Shown: positions 39,676-51,341, counted from the first letter of the stretch. The stretch is 64,000 nucleotides of DNA from Picocystis sp. L7 (GCA_020975725.1 QXJR01000026.1:248001-312000); one strand, 5' to 3'. The notes: generated from the letters alone by a model not told the origin. Translations and numbers: made by a program.

Positions 39676-41241
39676 ATGGTGTCGACACGAGCGGCTTCGC
39701 GGGAAGGGCAAGGCAGCGGGAGGGAACTTTCGGACGTGGGGAGCAAGGACGGCATCCGCAAAGTGGTCAATCCGTTCCACAATCCTTCGCTGGGATGGCT
39801 CAAGGCACACTGGATGCGCGCCTTCCTGGTGGGAAGCACCCTCGGCGTGATGCGATTAGCGTTGGGATTGGCTTCCATGTTACTGGTGATGCTGTGGGTG
39901 GTGCTCGTCGTACAATGGATCCCACACGAGAACAAGAAGCTCGCCAGGATGGCGCTCTTGCCCGTAAGGATAGGAGCACGTGTGCTCCTGCTCTGTGCAG
40001 GAATCTGGAGGATCCACGAACACGGAAAACCGGCCGAATGGGACGAAGCGAGGGTCGTGGTGAGCAACCACACCACGCTCATGGACGCCATCTATTTCAC
40101 ATATCGGCTTGGGCCCAGCTTCCTCGCCAAAATCGAAGTGAAGCATCTTCCCGTAATCGGTGCTTGTGCCACACTCATGGAAACCGTGTTCGTGGACAGA
40201 CAGCAATCAGACTCCAGGCTCGCGGCCAAAGAGGCCATTAGGAAAGCGGTCCAGCCCCATCGACCACCGCTGGTCGTGTTTCCCGAAGGAACCTTCACGA
40301 ACGGACTCTCCTTGATGAGCTGGAAGGTTGGTGCGTTTGAACCTGGCCTGCAGGTGCAACCGGTGGGAATACGATACCCGCATCAACACTTCAATCCAAC
40401 TGGTGTCATGTGTGAAGGAACAGATTTGATTGGATGCCTCTGCCAACTCTACACCAGCATGGAGGTCTTCTTCCTTCCCGTGTACGCGCCGACCCCCGAG
40501 GAACAAAACAATCCCATCAAGTTTGCGAACAATGTAAGGGCTATGGTAGCAGATTGCCTGGACATCCCAGTGACAGAACATTCGTACGAAGACTTCAAGC
40601 TAGCCACCCTTGCATCGGACAGCAACATCCCTCAGAATTTTGAAGTTAAGGAAATGAAAAGGTTGTTCGGGTTCAATGTGAAGGAGTTGGAGTCACTCAT
40701 CAAGCACTTTCACGAAATGGACGCGGACCAGACTGGCACTGTCTCCTTCAAGGAGTTCTGCATGGCCATGGAGAAGAATGGAATACCTTCCCAGCAGAGG
40801 CTCAGTAGAGTGATGTTTGAGATCTTTGATCAGGAAGGGTTGGGGGAGGTCGGGTTTATTGACTTTGTCCGTGGACTTATGCTGCTATCGAATAAGGAAT
40901 ACTCCGTTTCGGTGGGGCATGATCGACAGAAGTTAGCGTGGATGCTGTATGACAGGGATCAAGATGGCTTGCTGAGCTACTCAGAGCTTGAATCGTGCAT
41001 GAGCCTGAGTCGTGGGATTCACGAATCTCACCGTGATGCTCAGGTTTACCCCGAGGAGCTTCTCCGCCGCACTTCCAGCTTGGTCACTGTTTCAGTAGAA
41101 GACTTTTCACGCTTTGATGAGGACAAAGATGGGCATCTCACTTACGAGGAGTTTTGCAAGCTCTGTGACGCATTTGAAGGTGTTGTACGAGCCCCGGCCT
41201 ACATCGCCCATGCTGTGGCCCCCCAACACTTCCATCGTTAG
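39676..41241 (+). CDS. LPCAT/LPEAT-like acyltransferase with EF-hands
   Basis: A 521-aa protein. After a short N-terminus, residues about 50-80 form one or two membrane helices (GVMRLALGLASMLLVMLWVV). The PlsC acyltransferase domain has NHTTLMD (the HX4D catalytic block) and VVFPEGTFTNG. The C-terminal 200 residues carry EF-hand loops. Good calcium consensus is seen in DADQTGTVSFKE, DRDQDGLLSYSE and DEDKDGHLTYEE; DQEGLGEVGFID is degenerate. This architecture is that of animal LPCAT1/2 and plant LPEAT2: ER enzymes reacylating lysophosphatidylcholine or -ethanolamine, probably calcium-tuned. The start is the ATG at 39676; the frame is open back to the tubulin stop, but that part is 3' flank of tubulin. 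Confidence 0.93.
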   Translation: MVSTRAASREGQGSGRELSDVGSKDGIRKVVNPFHNPSLGWLKAHWMRAFLVGSTLGVMRLALGLASMLLVMLWVVLVVQWIPHENKKLARMALLPVRIGARVLLLCAGIWRIHEHGKPAEWDEARVVVSNHTTLMDAIYFTYRLGPSFLAKIEVKHLPVIGACATLMETVFVDRQQSDSRLAAKEAIRKAVQPHRPPLVVFPEGTFTNGLSLMSWKVGAFEPGLQVQPVGIRYPHQHFNPTGVMCEGTDLIGCLCQLYTSMEVFFLPVYAPTPEEQNNPIKFANNVRAMVADCLDIPVTEHSYEDFKLATLASDSNIPQNFEVKEMKRLFGFNVKELESLIKHFHEMDADQTGTVSFKEFCMAMEKNGIPSQQRLSRVMFEIFDQEGLGEVGFIDFVRGLMLLSNKEYSVSVGHDRQKLAWMLYDRDQDGLLSYSELESCMSLSRGIHESHRDAQVYPEELLRRTSSLVTVSVEDFSRFDEDKDGHLTYEEFCKLCDAFEGVVRAPAYIAHAVAPQHFHR

Positions 41242-43852
41242 CACATCTCTGTCTAGCAACGATGTTCACACTTCTCTCTTTCAATACATGATTCGGTTGT
41301 TGCACTTGTTTGTATGATGCACTTCCATTCTCTTCACTCCCATGGACCCTTGGCCTTCATTCACACCTTGTAGGCTTTGTGATTTGTATAACCTGTTTCA
41401 GGCTAGACATTGAGCCTTTGCATACCCATGTAGATCATGGTTGTGTGCGCAGACATACCGACATGGGTAGAGCCTCTGGCCCATGGGGCGTACGATGGGT
41501 AAGAAACATTGGTAATCGCACTCATGGGCATCTTACATGTGTTAGAACTGGCTTAATGTTCCCGTCCCAGAGCTAGGAGCAAGCCTTTCAATCGAGGAGT
41601 CCATGATGTAGGATTCTAATGTTTTTTTAACCGGTATGGGGTTCTCACACTCCAAGAACGTCTTCCATACAAGGGCACACGCATTGCCTCGACAACTCGT
41701 ATGGAATCCCTCCACCAAATTGACCCCGTAACCCGTCTTGTAGAAGAATGCCTTGTTGCCTTTCCCCTCGATCGGTTCCTTTTCCATTTTGTGTGTTTCC
41801 GGTTCAAAATGGACTATGGCATTGAGACTCTTATCCAACTAATGCAATAAGTATCTCATGCCCTTCTAGAAAATGAGCTTTGTGATCTATCTCCACATAT
41901 GCTTACTAGTTTGAGTTTACCGCATAGTTATTCGGTGTAGAAGAGTGCATGCCGGCGGTTGAGCTTGTTCTTCCGCTAAATGTAGGCGTGGTGATTCAAA
42001 AAGTTTATTGTCTTTCAAACAAACTCACACCATTTGGGACGCCATCCCATGACGCTCTTGGCATTCCTTGTCTCGAACTTGAGTCGTTGTGGGTACTTGT
42101 ACTTCTTGGTCCACGTCTCCATGCATTGCGTATGGTGCACATAGCGGATCTTGGCATGCTCACATCCATCACGTTTCTCGCAATTTTGTAGTTTACTCGT
42201 ATTGGCATCGGTTGCCTCCACAGAATTGCCATTCAATTTGTGGGAGTCTTCCGGCTCATTGATGTTGCTCGAACGATCCACTTTTCTCGGGGATATGTTC
42301 CCGCACATGCTTGTTGGCCTTGTCTTTGAGACCTCTACAAGAGGTCGTAGCTCACGACGCCCGACCGGAATTGGCGGTCGAAACTATGTGCATGTTTGTC
42401 GTTGTACTCGGGGATGCACGTCATGGCCATCTTGAAGTAAAACCCCCACATCTTGGCTTGGCGTTTGCCCGCGTTCCCATAGTCAAGCGGTGAACGCATT
42501 TGCCTTGCTCCGAAGTAAAAAAGAGGTGAACCCATGATGTCTTGTCAAAGTGGAGATGTATACGTAAGATGTTGATAAACAAAGGGCGTGGGCTGCTCAC
42601 GCCCGCATCTTGAGTATCGATAGCCTTCCTCATGTGCGATATAAGCGGAAGGTAGTCCTAATGTAAGCATTCGATCTTGCAAGATATGTTGCCCCTCCGC
42701 TTTCACCAAGACAACATCTCGAGTCGCTACTCGACGAGTCATGTGGGATGAGGGTTGTGTACAGTCTTCGTTCTTTGCGAGGTCAACATGTCATTTTTGA
42801 TCTTTTGCAACCGAACGAGTGGAGCATAGGATGCCGTTAAGGGATGCAAGGTATCATAAAGCTTTGTGTTGATCGCACCTAGCCGCCTTTTGCCCATGCC
42901 AAACCAATGGAATACTCAACGTTATCAACGGTGTGCCGCTTGTTGTGGTTCTTAGGCATGGTGCCGTTGTCTTTTGACAATTGGTCCAACACCGGTTGTT
43001 GGGGAGGTTGGTCACAATTCTATACGACGGAAGCCTTTCGAAAGTCCTATTTGAATATAGTGAGCGGAAATTTGATTCGCTTCCTTTTCGGGTTGGACAT
43101 TGGGCTGTGGATTGGATCTTCACCCATCACTTTCGTCACTTAAAGTCATGCATTGCTTGCATAGTATGGTCGCATGACCACTCTATTGTAATCGTGCATG
43201 ATGTATCCCTTGAGCACGTGGAGCGAGTGAACCATGATCCCATGCGCTCATAGGACCACATAATATGACGTCTCCATCATTGCACCATCTGGCATCACAC
43301 TCTCGAGCCTTGTTTGGAAGCATTCGTGGACTAGCTTCCTTAGATCCCATGATTCTCCCATATCCTCGACGCTTTCCTTTCCATCCTCGAGTGGCTCGTG
43401 GAGCGGGTACCACTCTACCTCTTGGCGAGGCAAATAATGAGAGGAGGTTCGGAGGCGCGGAAGGCGCCGAAGGGTGCAAGCGTTCTCGGGAAGCAAAGGT
43501 GGAAGTGGATTTTATGTGGGAGGAGTCGTTGTCGGTTCTCCTACCCGTTCATGGTCTGGCCCGAGGTCCAAGCGGGGCGCACGCAGGCGATGTAGCTTGC
43601 ACATGGGCTTCACACTCATACCCAACGGGGGCTCGTTCTCGTGGCTAGACGTGTCCTCGAGACCACCGAACCAAGCAATTCCTTCGCTTCAGTCGTTCTC
43701 CCCTCCCGACCTGGATCCATCCAAACGCACCACGCAATCGTCCCTTTCACCGGGTTGATCCTCGGGTTCCGAAGGGAGACGCTTTCGGGTCGGAAAGGGA
43801 AATCATTTCCAATCGATTCGGGACTGTGTTTCCACGAGGTCGTCGAAGCGCG
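41242..43852. other. 2.6 kb block without an intact gene; coding-like fragments on minus strand
   Basis: The largest gene-poor interval. It is more AT-rich than its surroundings until about 43400. On the minus strand there are several coding-like stretches, at 41542-41838 (ACALVWKTFLECENPIPVKK), 42015-42230 (CEHAKIRYVHHTQCMETWTK), 42335-42450 (MWGFYFKMAMTCIPEYNDKH) and 42545-42735 (DVVLVKAEGQHILQDRM). The 42015 stretch ends in a stop followed by AATAAA near 42005. They lie in different frames, which suggests either a multi-exon gene unlike others here or a decayed DNA transposon. I see no terminal repeats. The last 400 nt are the GC-rich TrpRS promoter. Confidence 0.4.
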
Positions 43853-45043
43853 ATGGCGGCGGATGCGACTGCGGCGCAAGTGACGCCATGGGAGGTTCGT
43901 GGAGGCGCAGAAGGCGGGATTGATTACGACAAGCTCGTGGAACAGTTCGGATGCAGCAAGATAGGACCAGAGCTGATCGCACGCGTGGAGAGGATCACGG
44001 GAAAGCCGGCACACCCGTTCCTGCGTCGCGGCGTTTTCTTCGCACACCGAGACCTTGAGCAGGTGCTGGATCTCTACGAAAAAGGCGTGCCCTTTTATTT
44101 ATACACGGGTCGTGGTCCATCCTCCGAAGCGCTGCACCTTGGCCATCTCGTCCCCTTCCTATTCACCAAGTACCTGCAAGATGCATTCAAGTGTCCACTG
44201 GTGGTGCAGCTGACAGATGACGAGAAGGCCATCTGGAAGAACCTAGACATAGACGAGTCCAAGAGATTGGCCAGAGAAAATTGCAAAGATATTATCGCTT
44301 GTGGATTTGATCCAAGGAAAACGTTCATCTTCAGTGACTTTAACTACATGGGCGGGGCGTTCTACGAGAATATTGTGAAGGTGGGCAGGTGCGTGACCTT
44401 CAACCAGACAAAGGGGATCTTTGGCTTTGAAGGAAATACGCACATTGCCAAAGTGGCTTTTCCTCCCGTCCAGGCTGCACCATCCTTTCCCACTAGCTTT
44501 CCGCACATGTTTGGAGATAGAAAAGATATACGGTGCCTGATCCCCTGTGCGATCGACCAGGACCCGTACTTTCGCATGACCCGTGATGTTGCACCTCGTA
44601 TTGGTTACCAGAAGCCAGCGTTGATTGAGTCAAGCTTTTTCCCTGCGCTCCAGGGCGACAACGGTAAGATGAGTGCAAGTAATCAGACTAGTGCGGTGTT
44701 TGTCAGCGACACCCCGAAGCAAATCAAGACCAAAATCAACAAATATGCCTTTAGCGGGGGGCAGAGCACAGTGGAAGAACACAGAGAAAAGGGTGCAAAC
44801 TTGGACGTTGATGTTCCGTTCAAATACCTTGGTTTTTTCTTGGAAGACGACGCACGTTTACAACAAATAGGGGAGGAGTACAGTAGCGGTAGAATGCTGA
44901 CTGGGGAGATCAAGGCAATTTTGATCGAAGTTCTCCAAAAGCTTGTAGCGGAGCACCAAGAAGCAAGGAGTAAAGTGACAGACGAAATAATCGATCAGTT
45001 CATGTCCGTGCGAAACTTTGAATTTGAGGAGCTCTTCAAGTGA
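43853..45043 (+). CDS. WARS: Tryptophanyl-tRNA synthetase, eukaryotic cytosolic type
   Basis: A 396-aa class Ic synthetase. The HIGH-like motif is in [15 protein letters not shown], and the KMSKS-like motif reads KMSAS within [29 protein letters not shown] and [20 protein letters not shown] are characteristic of the eukaryotic/archaeal TrpRS branch, as is [20 protein letters not shown]. The N-terminal WHEP extension is absent, as in plants, fungi and many protists. It charges tRNA-Trp with tryptophan in the cytosol. The N-terminus ([15 protein letters not shown]) shows no transit peptide. It converges on the VTT gene. Confidence 0.96.
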   Translation: MAADATAAQVTPWEVRGGAEGGIDYDKLVEQFGCSKIGPELIARVERITGKPAHPFLRRGVFFAHRDLEQVLDLYEKGVPFYLYTGRGPSSEALHLGHLVPFLFTKYLQDAFKCPLVVQLTDDEKAIWKNLDIDESKRLARENCKDIIACGFDPRKTFIFSDFNYMGGAFYENIVKVGRCVTFNQTKGIFGFEGNTHIAKVAFPPVQAAPSFPTSFPHMFGDRKDIRCLIPCAIDQDPYFRMTRDVAPRIGYQKPALIESSFFPALQGDNGKMSASNQTSAVFVSDTPKQIKTKINKYAFSGGQSTVEEHREKGANLDVDVPFKYLGFFLEDDARLQQIGEEYSSGRMLTGEIKAILIEVLQKLVAEHQEARSKVTDEIIDQFMSVRNFEFEELFK

Positions 45044-45169
45044 GTAGGGAAGGATCCTTCACGTGGGATTGACCATCCGTGCCGCACACTGCCAGCCATC
45101 AATGGACTGGGGCAAGCAGACCATCAATCTCCCAAATGTTTGCAAAATTTTGCTGCCAGTGCAAGAGCT

Positions 45170-46093
45170 TCAGCCCTCTTGGTCTGCTGTTTCTTCCAAA
45201 GCCCTGGAGGCGGCGTTGGATATTGTTTTAGTCACTAAGATTGTGGCCACCAGCCCGACAGCATACAACGCCAGCTTCTCAGGTGGAATTCCTCCTGTAC
45301 CCGCACTGTAAGCTGCTTTTCCTGCTTTGCCCAAGTAGACGTATGCAAATGTACCCGGTAGCATTCCCAACCACGAGGCTCCAATGTAAGGTAGAAACTC
45401 GACGCTTGTCAATCCAAACATGTAGTTGGACAGACTGAAGGGGAACAGGGGAGACAAGCGCAAGAGCAGTACGATTTTGCCTCCCTCTGCAGACACAGCC
45501 CGTTCCACAGCCCCAAACTTCGGATAATCTTCCAGTTTTTTCGCTACATACGGTCGGAGGGCGGTTCTCGACAATCCGAAGGCGATGGCTGCGCCGGTCG
45601 TGCTTGCCAAGGAGACCACTGCTGTTCCTTTGACGGTACCGAAGAGGTATCCTGCTGCCAACGTGAGCACGCTAGCAGGGAAGAACAGCACGGTGGCCAA
45701 GGCATACGCACCTCCGAAGTACACCGGTCCCCATGCACCAGAATCTCGCGCCATTTCCTCCACTCGCTTCGTCCAACCTTCCACGTCTCCATGGGTCGCT
45801 GCAAGGGCCGCACCGGCCACGAAGGTCGTCCCAATGGCGACAGGAACGGCCCAACGGCGCCATGGCGAGGTGCGTTCCAACGCACCGTTCGACGTCGACG
45901 CCTCCTCGTCGCTCCGCAGGTGCGCGTACGTTGCGACGCCACGCGGTTTCTCTTGCTCCTCCACCTTCTCCATCCACCTCGGAGGTCCTCTCAGGCGCGT
46001 CGTGGTCCTTGCGCGCGGCGCGGTCGACGGAATGGCGCGCATCGACGTGGTGTGCCTGCCGACTGGGACGGATACGGTCGACACAGGCGGCAT
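45170..46093 (-). CDS. TVP38/TMEM64 (VTT domain) membrane protein, plastid-like
   Basis: A 307-aa protein. The N-terminal 70 residues are rich in Ser/Thr/Arg/Pro (RTTTRLRGPPR) with few acids until after residue 40, fitting a plastid transit peptide. The VTT/SNARE-associated domain follows: GGAYALATVLFFPASVLTLA, AGYLFGTVKGTAVVSLAS, RLSPLFPFSLSNYMFGLTSV and GASWLGMLPGTFAYVYLGK. The F/Y-P-x-S-x-L re-entrant segment and the R-x-S-P-x-x-P-F motif are the hallmarks. Relatives in cyanobacteria and plastids are thought to be lipid scramblase-like or membrane-organising proteins. An alternative ATG at 46156 would leave only 24 nt after the PreP stop; I prefer 46093. Confidence 0.85.
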   Translation of the reverse strand: MPPVSTVSVPVGRHTTSMRAIPSTAPRARTTTRLRGPPRWMEKVEEQEKPRGVATYAHLRSDEEASTSNGALERTSPWRRWAVPVAIGTTFVAGAALAATHGDVEGWTKRVEEMARDSGAWGPVYFGGAYALATVLFFPASVLTLAAGYLFGTVKGTAVVSLASTTGAAIAFGLSRTALRPYVAKKLEDYPKFGAVERAVSAEGGKIVLLLRLSPLFPFSLSNYMFGLTSVEFLPYIGASWLGMLPGTFAYVYLGKAGKAAYSAGTGGIPPEKLALYAVGLVATILVTKTISNAASRALEETADQEG

Positions 46094-46180
46094 GGCTTCA
46101 GAAACGGATACCGATACGGATGTGGGAGGGGTGGGGGTCCGAATGCCTCTGATCACACAAACCGAACGGGGGGGGGAACT

Positions 46181-49100
46181 TTACAACAAGCTCTGTGTGG
46201 TGTCGAAGAGACCTGGACGCTCGGCTTCAGCAGCCGCAGCGTCCTCCTTGGACGTGACCACCACGATGCGAGCGTGCTCGCCGCGTACGGCCTCCAGCGC
46301 ATCCGCAAAGGCGTGGAAGTCCGCCTGCGTCGTACCCAGGATCTCGTCGCGACGCTGCTGGCGCTCCTCGTCCGAAACGTCCAAGAGATAGCGCATCAAA
46401 GACGTGTATCCCTTCGCGTCAGGGAGCTGGTAGGAATCCACGTCGCCGATCGCACCAATGATGGACTTGTGCAACTCTTCCTTGTCCATCTCCAAGCTGC
46501 GCAAAAAGTCGACCGTGCCATCGTAGTTGTTCAGTGACTTGAGCAGATTGGGATCCCGGTAAGAAAGGTAGCTGAACATCCCAGAATGGCTGTCAAAGTC
46601 ACAGAAACCACCGTACGCTCCTCCACTCACGCGAATTCTGTCCCAAAGCCACGTCGTACCCAAGTACTTGTTGATCACATATGATGAACCGTGCAACTTG
46701 TAGCCAGCATCCTCGTACAGGTTCGCGGCCTTTCCTACATAGTTCACCTGGGTAGGCACTAGCAAAGCCTCGTTGACCGCATTCAGTCTGGGGTTCCATC
46801 CTGCTGCAGAGCACGATTCAGCGGGCAGGGAATCCAAGAACATGCGCACGTTCTCTTCAGATGCTTGCAGCGTCTTCTCATCTGCGGTCATGTTCACAAA
46901 AGTACCCTTCTGCTGAAGCAATGCACCACGAATCTTATTCAAGTCATTGACCACCCCATCCCAATCATTCTCTACCCTCTCAACTAGACCCCTGATAAAA
47001 TGGAGGTATTCGACTCCTCCCATGGACTCCGAAACCCAGCCAGCAATACTACGCTGTGCATCCAACCTGGAAGCAGCCACTCTGTGACCGCTTCCTAGGA
47101 GTGCGGATTCAAGACCGGCCTTCGTCTCCAAAACCATTTGCTTGAATCGACTTTTATCATCCAGGCGAGCATTCCTCAACACATCACTCCCAATGGAAAA
47201 CAGGTCACCAACTTGGTCTGCCATGGCCTTGCCTCTCATCATGATGTATGCCACAGGTTCTTCCACACCTTTTCTGCAAGATGTGAATGGATAGAAGGAG
47301 ATGCCCCCAGTCTTTCTTCCGATCAGCTGGGACAGCTGCACAAGATCCATCTTGTCAGTACCCATTTGCGTCATGCAACGGCAGAAAAGAGGGACGAGAG
47401 GGAGAAGATCCATGGGGATGGTCTTCATGTCAAGTCCAACTTCTGTATACAATATGTCATTGGTGAACAAGTCATGCCTCAGCAAGGTGGCATCCCCGGC
47501 CTTCTGGACATCGATCGGTATGCTCTTGGCCTCCTTTGGAATGTCATCCAGCTTCAAGGCTGGGACACACTTGAGAGACTCTGGTGGATTTGGCGTTTCT
47601 TGCCATTCCTTCAGGGTGACTGTGGTCTGGATGAGCTCTTCTATTGCCTTCGCATCAAGAGTCTCTTTGAAACTGTCTAGACGGGCACGTTCTTTGGCCT
47701 CAACCTCATTGCCAAGGCTAAGGTCGGGTTCCAATTCCACAGTGACTCGGTGCGGGTTGTCCAAGAAGTACTGCTTAATCAACGGACGGAATATGTCCTC
47801 GCCGGATGCAAGGCGAGCCTTGAACTTATCTAGCGAATCTGCCCATTTCAATGGCTCAAATGGATCCTTCTCGTACAGCCAAGAGGCCATTGACCTTAGC
47901 ATCAGCGAAAGCCCCCTTGGAAACCTTCCTGTGTTGTTCTCCCTCAAGGCAAACTCAATGGTGTTCACACTGGCTTCAACGGCTTCCTGGGTAAATCCCT
48001 CCTCAGCAAGCTGCTTGAGGGTAGACTGCACCAGATCCACAACCTTCTGCCTGTCCTCTTCCTTCACGCCTTTCAGACCAATGGAGAAGGTGGGCTGTCG
48101 CAACTCATCTTCCAAACCCCCTCCAATGATTGCCTCACCAAGACCGCTGTCATTGAGAGCTTTCTGAAGGGGCGAGGCACTTGTTCCAAGAAGCAAGTGG
48201 TCGAGGAATCCAATTGCTAGTTCAGTTTCTACATCAAACCGATCCTCTGATAGCAGCCAATTTACAGAGACATAGTTGGTAGCCTCTGTTCCATCGCCAA
48301 CAGCATATTTGTTCACAACTGACCTGGGTTCAGTCCACAATTTTTGAGCATGGACTCGGCTGTCCACATCTCTGCGGTCAAACGCAGAAAGATACGTGTC
48401 CAGAATCCGCAATCTCTCATTTGGGTCGTCGTCACCGTAAATCCAGATGCGCGCATTTGAAGGATGATAAAACTTGCTGTGGAAATCTTTGAACTGCTCA
48501 TAAGTCAGATTGGGGATGTCAACGGGATCGCCACCACTGTCTACACTGTATGTATTGTCTGGGAAGAGAGCCTGTTGAATATCTCGGCCCAGCACGCTAT
48601 CTGGCTGCGAGTACACACCCTTCATTTCGTTGAAAACAACTCCTTTGTATTCAACTGCCTTGTTTGGGTCTTCCAACTCATAGTGCCAACCTTCCTGAAG
48701 GAAAATACGGGGATCCTCCAGGCACTTGGGATAGAACACCGCATCGAGGTACACGTCCACCAGGTTGTAAAAGTCCTGGAGGTTTGTACTTGCAACTGGG
48801 TAGCAAGTACGATCGGGATAAGTGAACGCATTGAGAAACGTGTTCAGTGATCCCTTGATCAACTCAACGAATGGCTCCTTAATTGGATACTTTCGGCTGC
48901 CATTTAAGACGCTGTGTTCCAAAATGTGCGGAATTCCTGTCGAGTTTTCGACGGGCGTCCGGAGCACGATTCCAAACGTCTTGTTTTCGTCCGAGTTACT
49001 CAAGGACATGACCTCGGCCCCCGTCTTCTTGTGGCGGTAAAGTACGGCCAGCGAGTTGTACTCGGGAACGAATTGTTCCCGCACCTCCTCGAACCCGTAA

Positions 49101-49556
49101 AGTTGCGTTGCTTTCGCGAAATCGGTCGGAGCTTCAGTGACCTGTGCAGCAGCAGCATGCTGCGCACGGCCGCCTGCGCGTACCACCAGCTGCGCTTGGC
49201 GGTCCTGCTTGGAGACCTTCGTGGCCACGCGTCGGGAGACCCTTCCCGTCGGCGCAACGGCTGCGAATCCTCTCCATCTCTGCGGAGCGCTAGGTACTGC
49301 ACACTGACTCGCTTTGCTCTGAAATTGTCAATGCCATGGCGATGGACGCGTCTTCGTCAGTTGTTGTTCTCGTGTCGCTCGTTCGCTCGTGTCACGGATT
49401 CCTCACTCGCCATCGATCCTGGCACTCCTCTGAATCCCAAATCAGGCGCATCACTGCTGAACCGCCCGCCTTGCATCGTTTCCATGGCGATCGGAAGTGC
49501 GCACGTACCTTGGAAGCCAAGGCCGAAGCTTGTCCCACGGACGAAGCGATCGCCAT
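46181..49556 (-). CDS. Presequence protease PreP (M16C), two exons
   Basis: I read exon 1 at 49556-49509 (16 codons, MAIASSVGQASALASK) and exon 2 at 49318-46181, with a 190-nt intron GTACGT to CAATTTCAG in phase 0; 1061 aa in total. The joined N-terminus is Ala/Ser/Arg-rich without acids for 45 residues, fitting a mitochondrial/plastid dual targeting peptide. The inverted zinc motif HILEH is near residue 147, with VELIKGSLNTFLNAFTYPDR and VVFNEMKGVYSQPD next to it. The C-terminal half contains RIRVSGGAYGGFCDFD, the conserved substrate-binding Arg/Tyr region. PreP degrades freed targeting peptides and other short peptides in organelles. Without the spliced exon there is no ATG at the expected place. 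Confidence 0.95.
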
Positions 49557-49670
49557 CTTCGTTGTCTGCCACGTGCGGAGGGCGTGTGTTCCCGCACGCA
49601 GGATCTCTCGCGACGAAGAACGCGTGGCGGTGCTTTTCCAGTCGCGTGGAAGCGCGTGGGCTCGGACACG

Positions 49671-49708
49671 GACCAAAGCACGCGTGCGTTGCGACACCAA
49701 AGCACGCG
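49671..49708. promoter_or_regulatory. ACCAAAGCACG pair upstream of PreP
   Basis: GACCAAAGCACGCGTGCGT and CACCAAAGCACGCG lie 115-150 nt before the PreP start. The first 19 bases recur exactly at the 3' end of the array at 56377-56417. Confidence 0.5.
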
Positions 49709-49944
49709 ATTTCTGATCGACTCATCGGCCATGTCCAAAGGGGCATCCTTGCCACCGGCATCGAAAGGGGTCCGATCCGGGACTCTACCCGACGACTCCC
49801 CGGATCGAACCGACGGATAGTTGGAGGTGAACCCGGGATCGAAGGGGACGAAGACGAGGGTACGGACGTTCGGGGAGGGATCCAGTCGGCCCACGTCGAT
49901 GGATCTGGAGTTAATCGAGAAGGAAACCGAGGGGCCCATCCGAA

Positions 49945-49995
49945 ACCTCTTACGTGTCGGTGTTGCATGACCATTCCCCGACACGTAAGAGGTTC
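49945..49995. repeat. Perfect 17-bp inverted repeat with 17-nt loop
   Basis: Left arm AACCTCTTACGTGTCGG at 49945-49961, right arm CCGACACGTAAGAGGTT at 49979-49995, identical when reverse-complemented, with 17 nt between. Each arm holds a TACGTGTCG box also seen singly at 11433 and 11763. It lies about 390 nt upstream of PreP in a gene-free region, so it is either a dimeric regulatory site or a hairpin. Confidence 0.75.
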
Positions 49996-50836
49996 TCCCA
50001 CGCGGACGAGAAAGAAACGGAATGGGGAGAGAGATCGGTGCGAAGTTGGAAGCGCAGGAATCCAAACAGTGATATCACCCTTGGTGTCCCGGAGAGCTAA
50101 CACAACGACGTTGCAAGTTCGGAAATCATTCGCTCTCTCACGAGAAGATGGGACTTGACTTTGAAGAACCGCAAAGAGAAGACCCCATTAAAAGCCGAGT
50201 CCATCCACATGAACGCGAGGTAGCATTTCTATACGATCATCACAAGCTTGAGTACATCGTTACCATTTCTCCAACGCACGGCACGAATCTTTTGTGCCAT
50301 GCAACTTGATTGATTACATCAAATTGCATGGTCTCGTTGCTACATAGTCTCCTCAAAATGGGTGTCCAGGCAAAACTCGTATTCCCGCACTTCAATGCCA
50401 TTCGCCCATTCCAACTTGTCCAACGTGACAACCACGTTCAAGTACGTGATGCAAACCCAATAGGGACACAACGAAGGTTTGGTCATCCCTCGCAAATCAT
50501 ACCCTATGTCCTACAAACATATGCTCGAGTTCTCGTATGTAATACGTAGGATATAACGCATTACCATACGTCGAGGAGTACAAGTCTTCCGAAGTAGCAT
50601 ACGGTCGTTCAACATCCGTGTGCGCTAAATTTGCTTATACAAAGCACAAAAATCGTCGAAGGTTTTTCTCGTGAAATATTTCCAACACCTTTTTTTGTAG
50701 AACGCAACAACTAGTATTCACATCGTTAGACCTTCGGTGGGCCGGAAAATCGATTGCCAGTTACTGTCCACGATGCCACTCTTCCTTCGAACTGCACTGC
50801 TCCTCGCCTGCTGTTCCTCTCCAAACCACCTTTTAC
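49996..50836. other. Gene-poor AT-rich interval
   Basis: No gene supported. From about 50150 the sequence turns AT-rich. A short coding-like stretch on the minus strand at about 50310-50450 reads VTLDKLEWANGIEVREYEFC. It could be part of the same kind of decayed or unusual sequence seen at 41.2-43.4 kb; it cannot be extended into a gene. Confidence 0.35.
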
Positions 50837-51341
50837 CTAAATCCTCCTAACATCCACGTCGTAGAGCGGCGGCGGGATCTTGCACCAAACTACGCTATCG
50901 AGTACACTTGTATACAATGAAAATAAAAGAATCAAAAGCGCAGCGATTTCCTCCCCCTTCGCCATCCTGTGTCTTTTACACGATTGACTTGGTTGTAATT
51001 TGAGATTCCCGTGTAGATGGGCACGCATCTCCGCTGTAACATTCGAGCAGGTTTTACTTGCCTTGATACCACTGATGGTTGTCCCAATGCACCGAGCAAA
51101 GGATGGAACAAATCGACAATGTTGCCTTTTCCTGCCCTCGTCAGCAGTACCAACCCCGAGGAAGGCTAACATTTTATTGAAGAACCGCAGTGCGATCCAA
51201 GAACGGCGTAAGTGCAACTGTGCATTGGAGCACAAAACTGATAGAGATATATTGCTTCTTCGAAGCATTGCACTGGTATTTTTGTTCCGGTTACATGATG
51301 AGGACAGAGGTAAGGGCAAGTCTTTTTGGGCCACGAGACAT
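50837..51341 (-). CDS. Hypothetical membrane protein, two exons
   Basis: A tentative model: exon 1 51341-51295 and exon 2 51237-50837, joined over a 57-nt intron GTAACC to CTATCAG, giving about 148 aa. The joined N-terminus (MSRGPKRLALTSVLIILCSN) looks like a signal peptide or anchor; a second hydrophobic segment near the C-terminus (IAALLILLFSLYTSVLDSVV) is followed by WCKIPPPLYDVDVRRI. The middle is basic. The base composition is more AT-rich than neighbouring genes. A further short intron around 51030-51065 is possible. No family recognised. Confidence 0.33.

Noticed and set aside
49357-50103. 248-residue minus-strand frame upstream of PreP
   Set aside because: It crosses promoter motifs, the inverted repeat and the PreP intron; composition is not protein-like.
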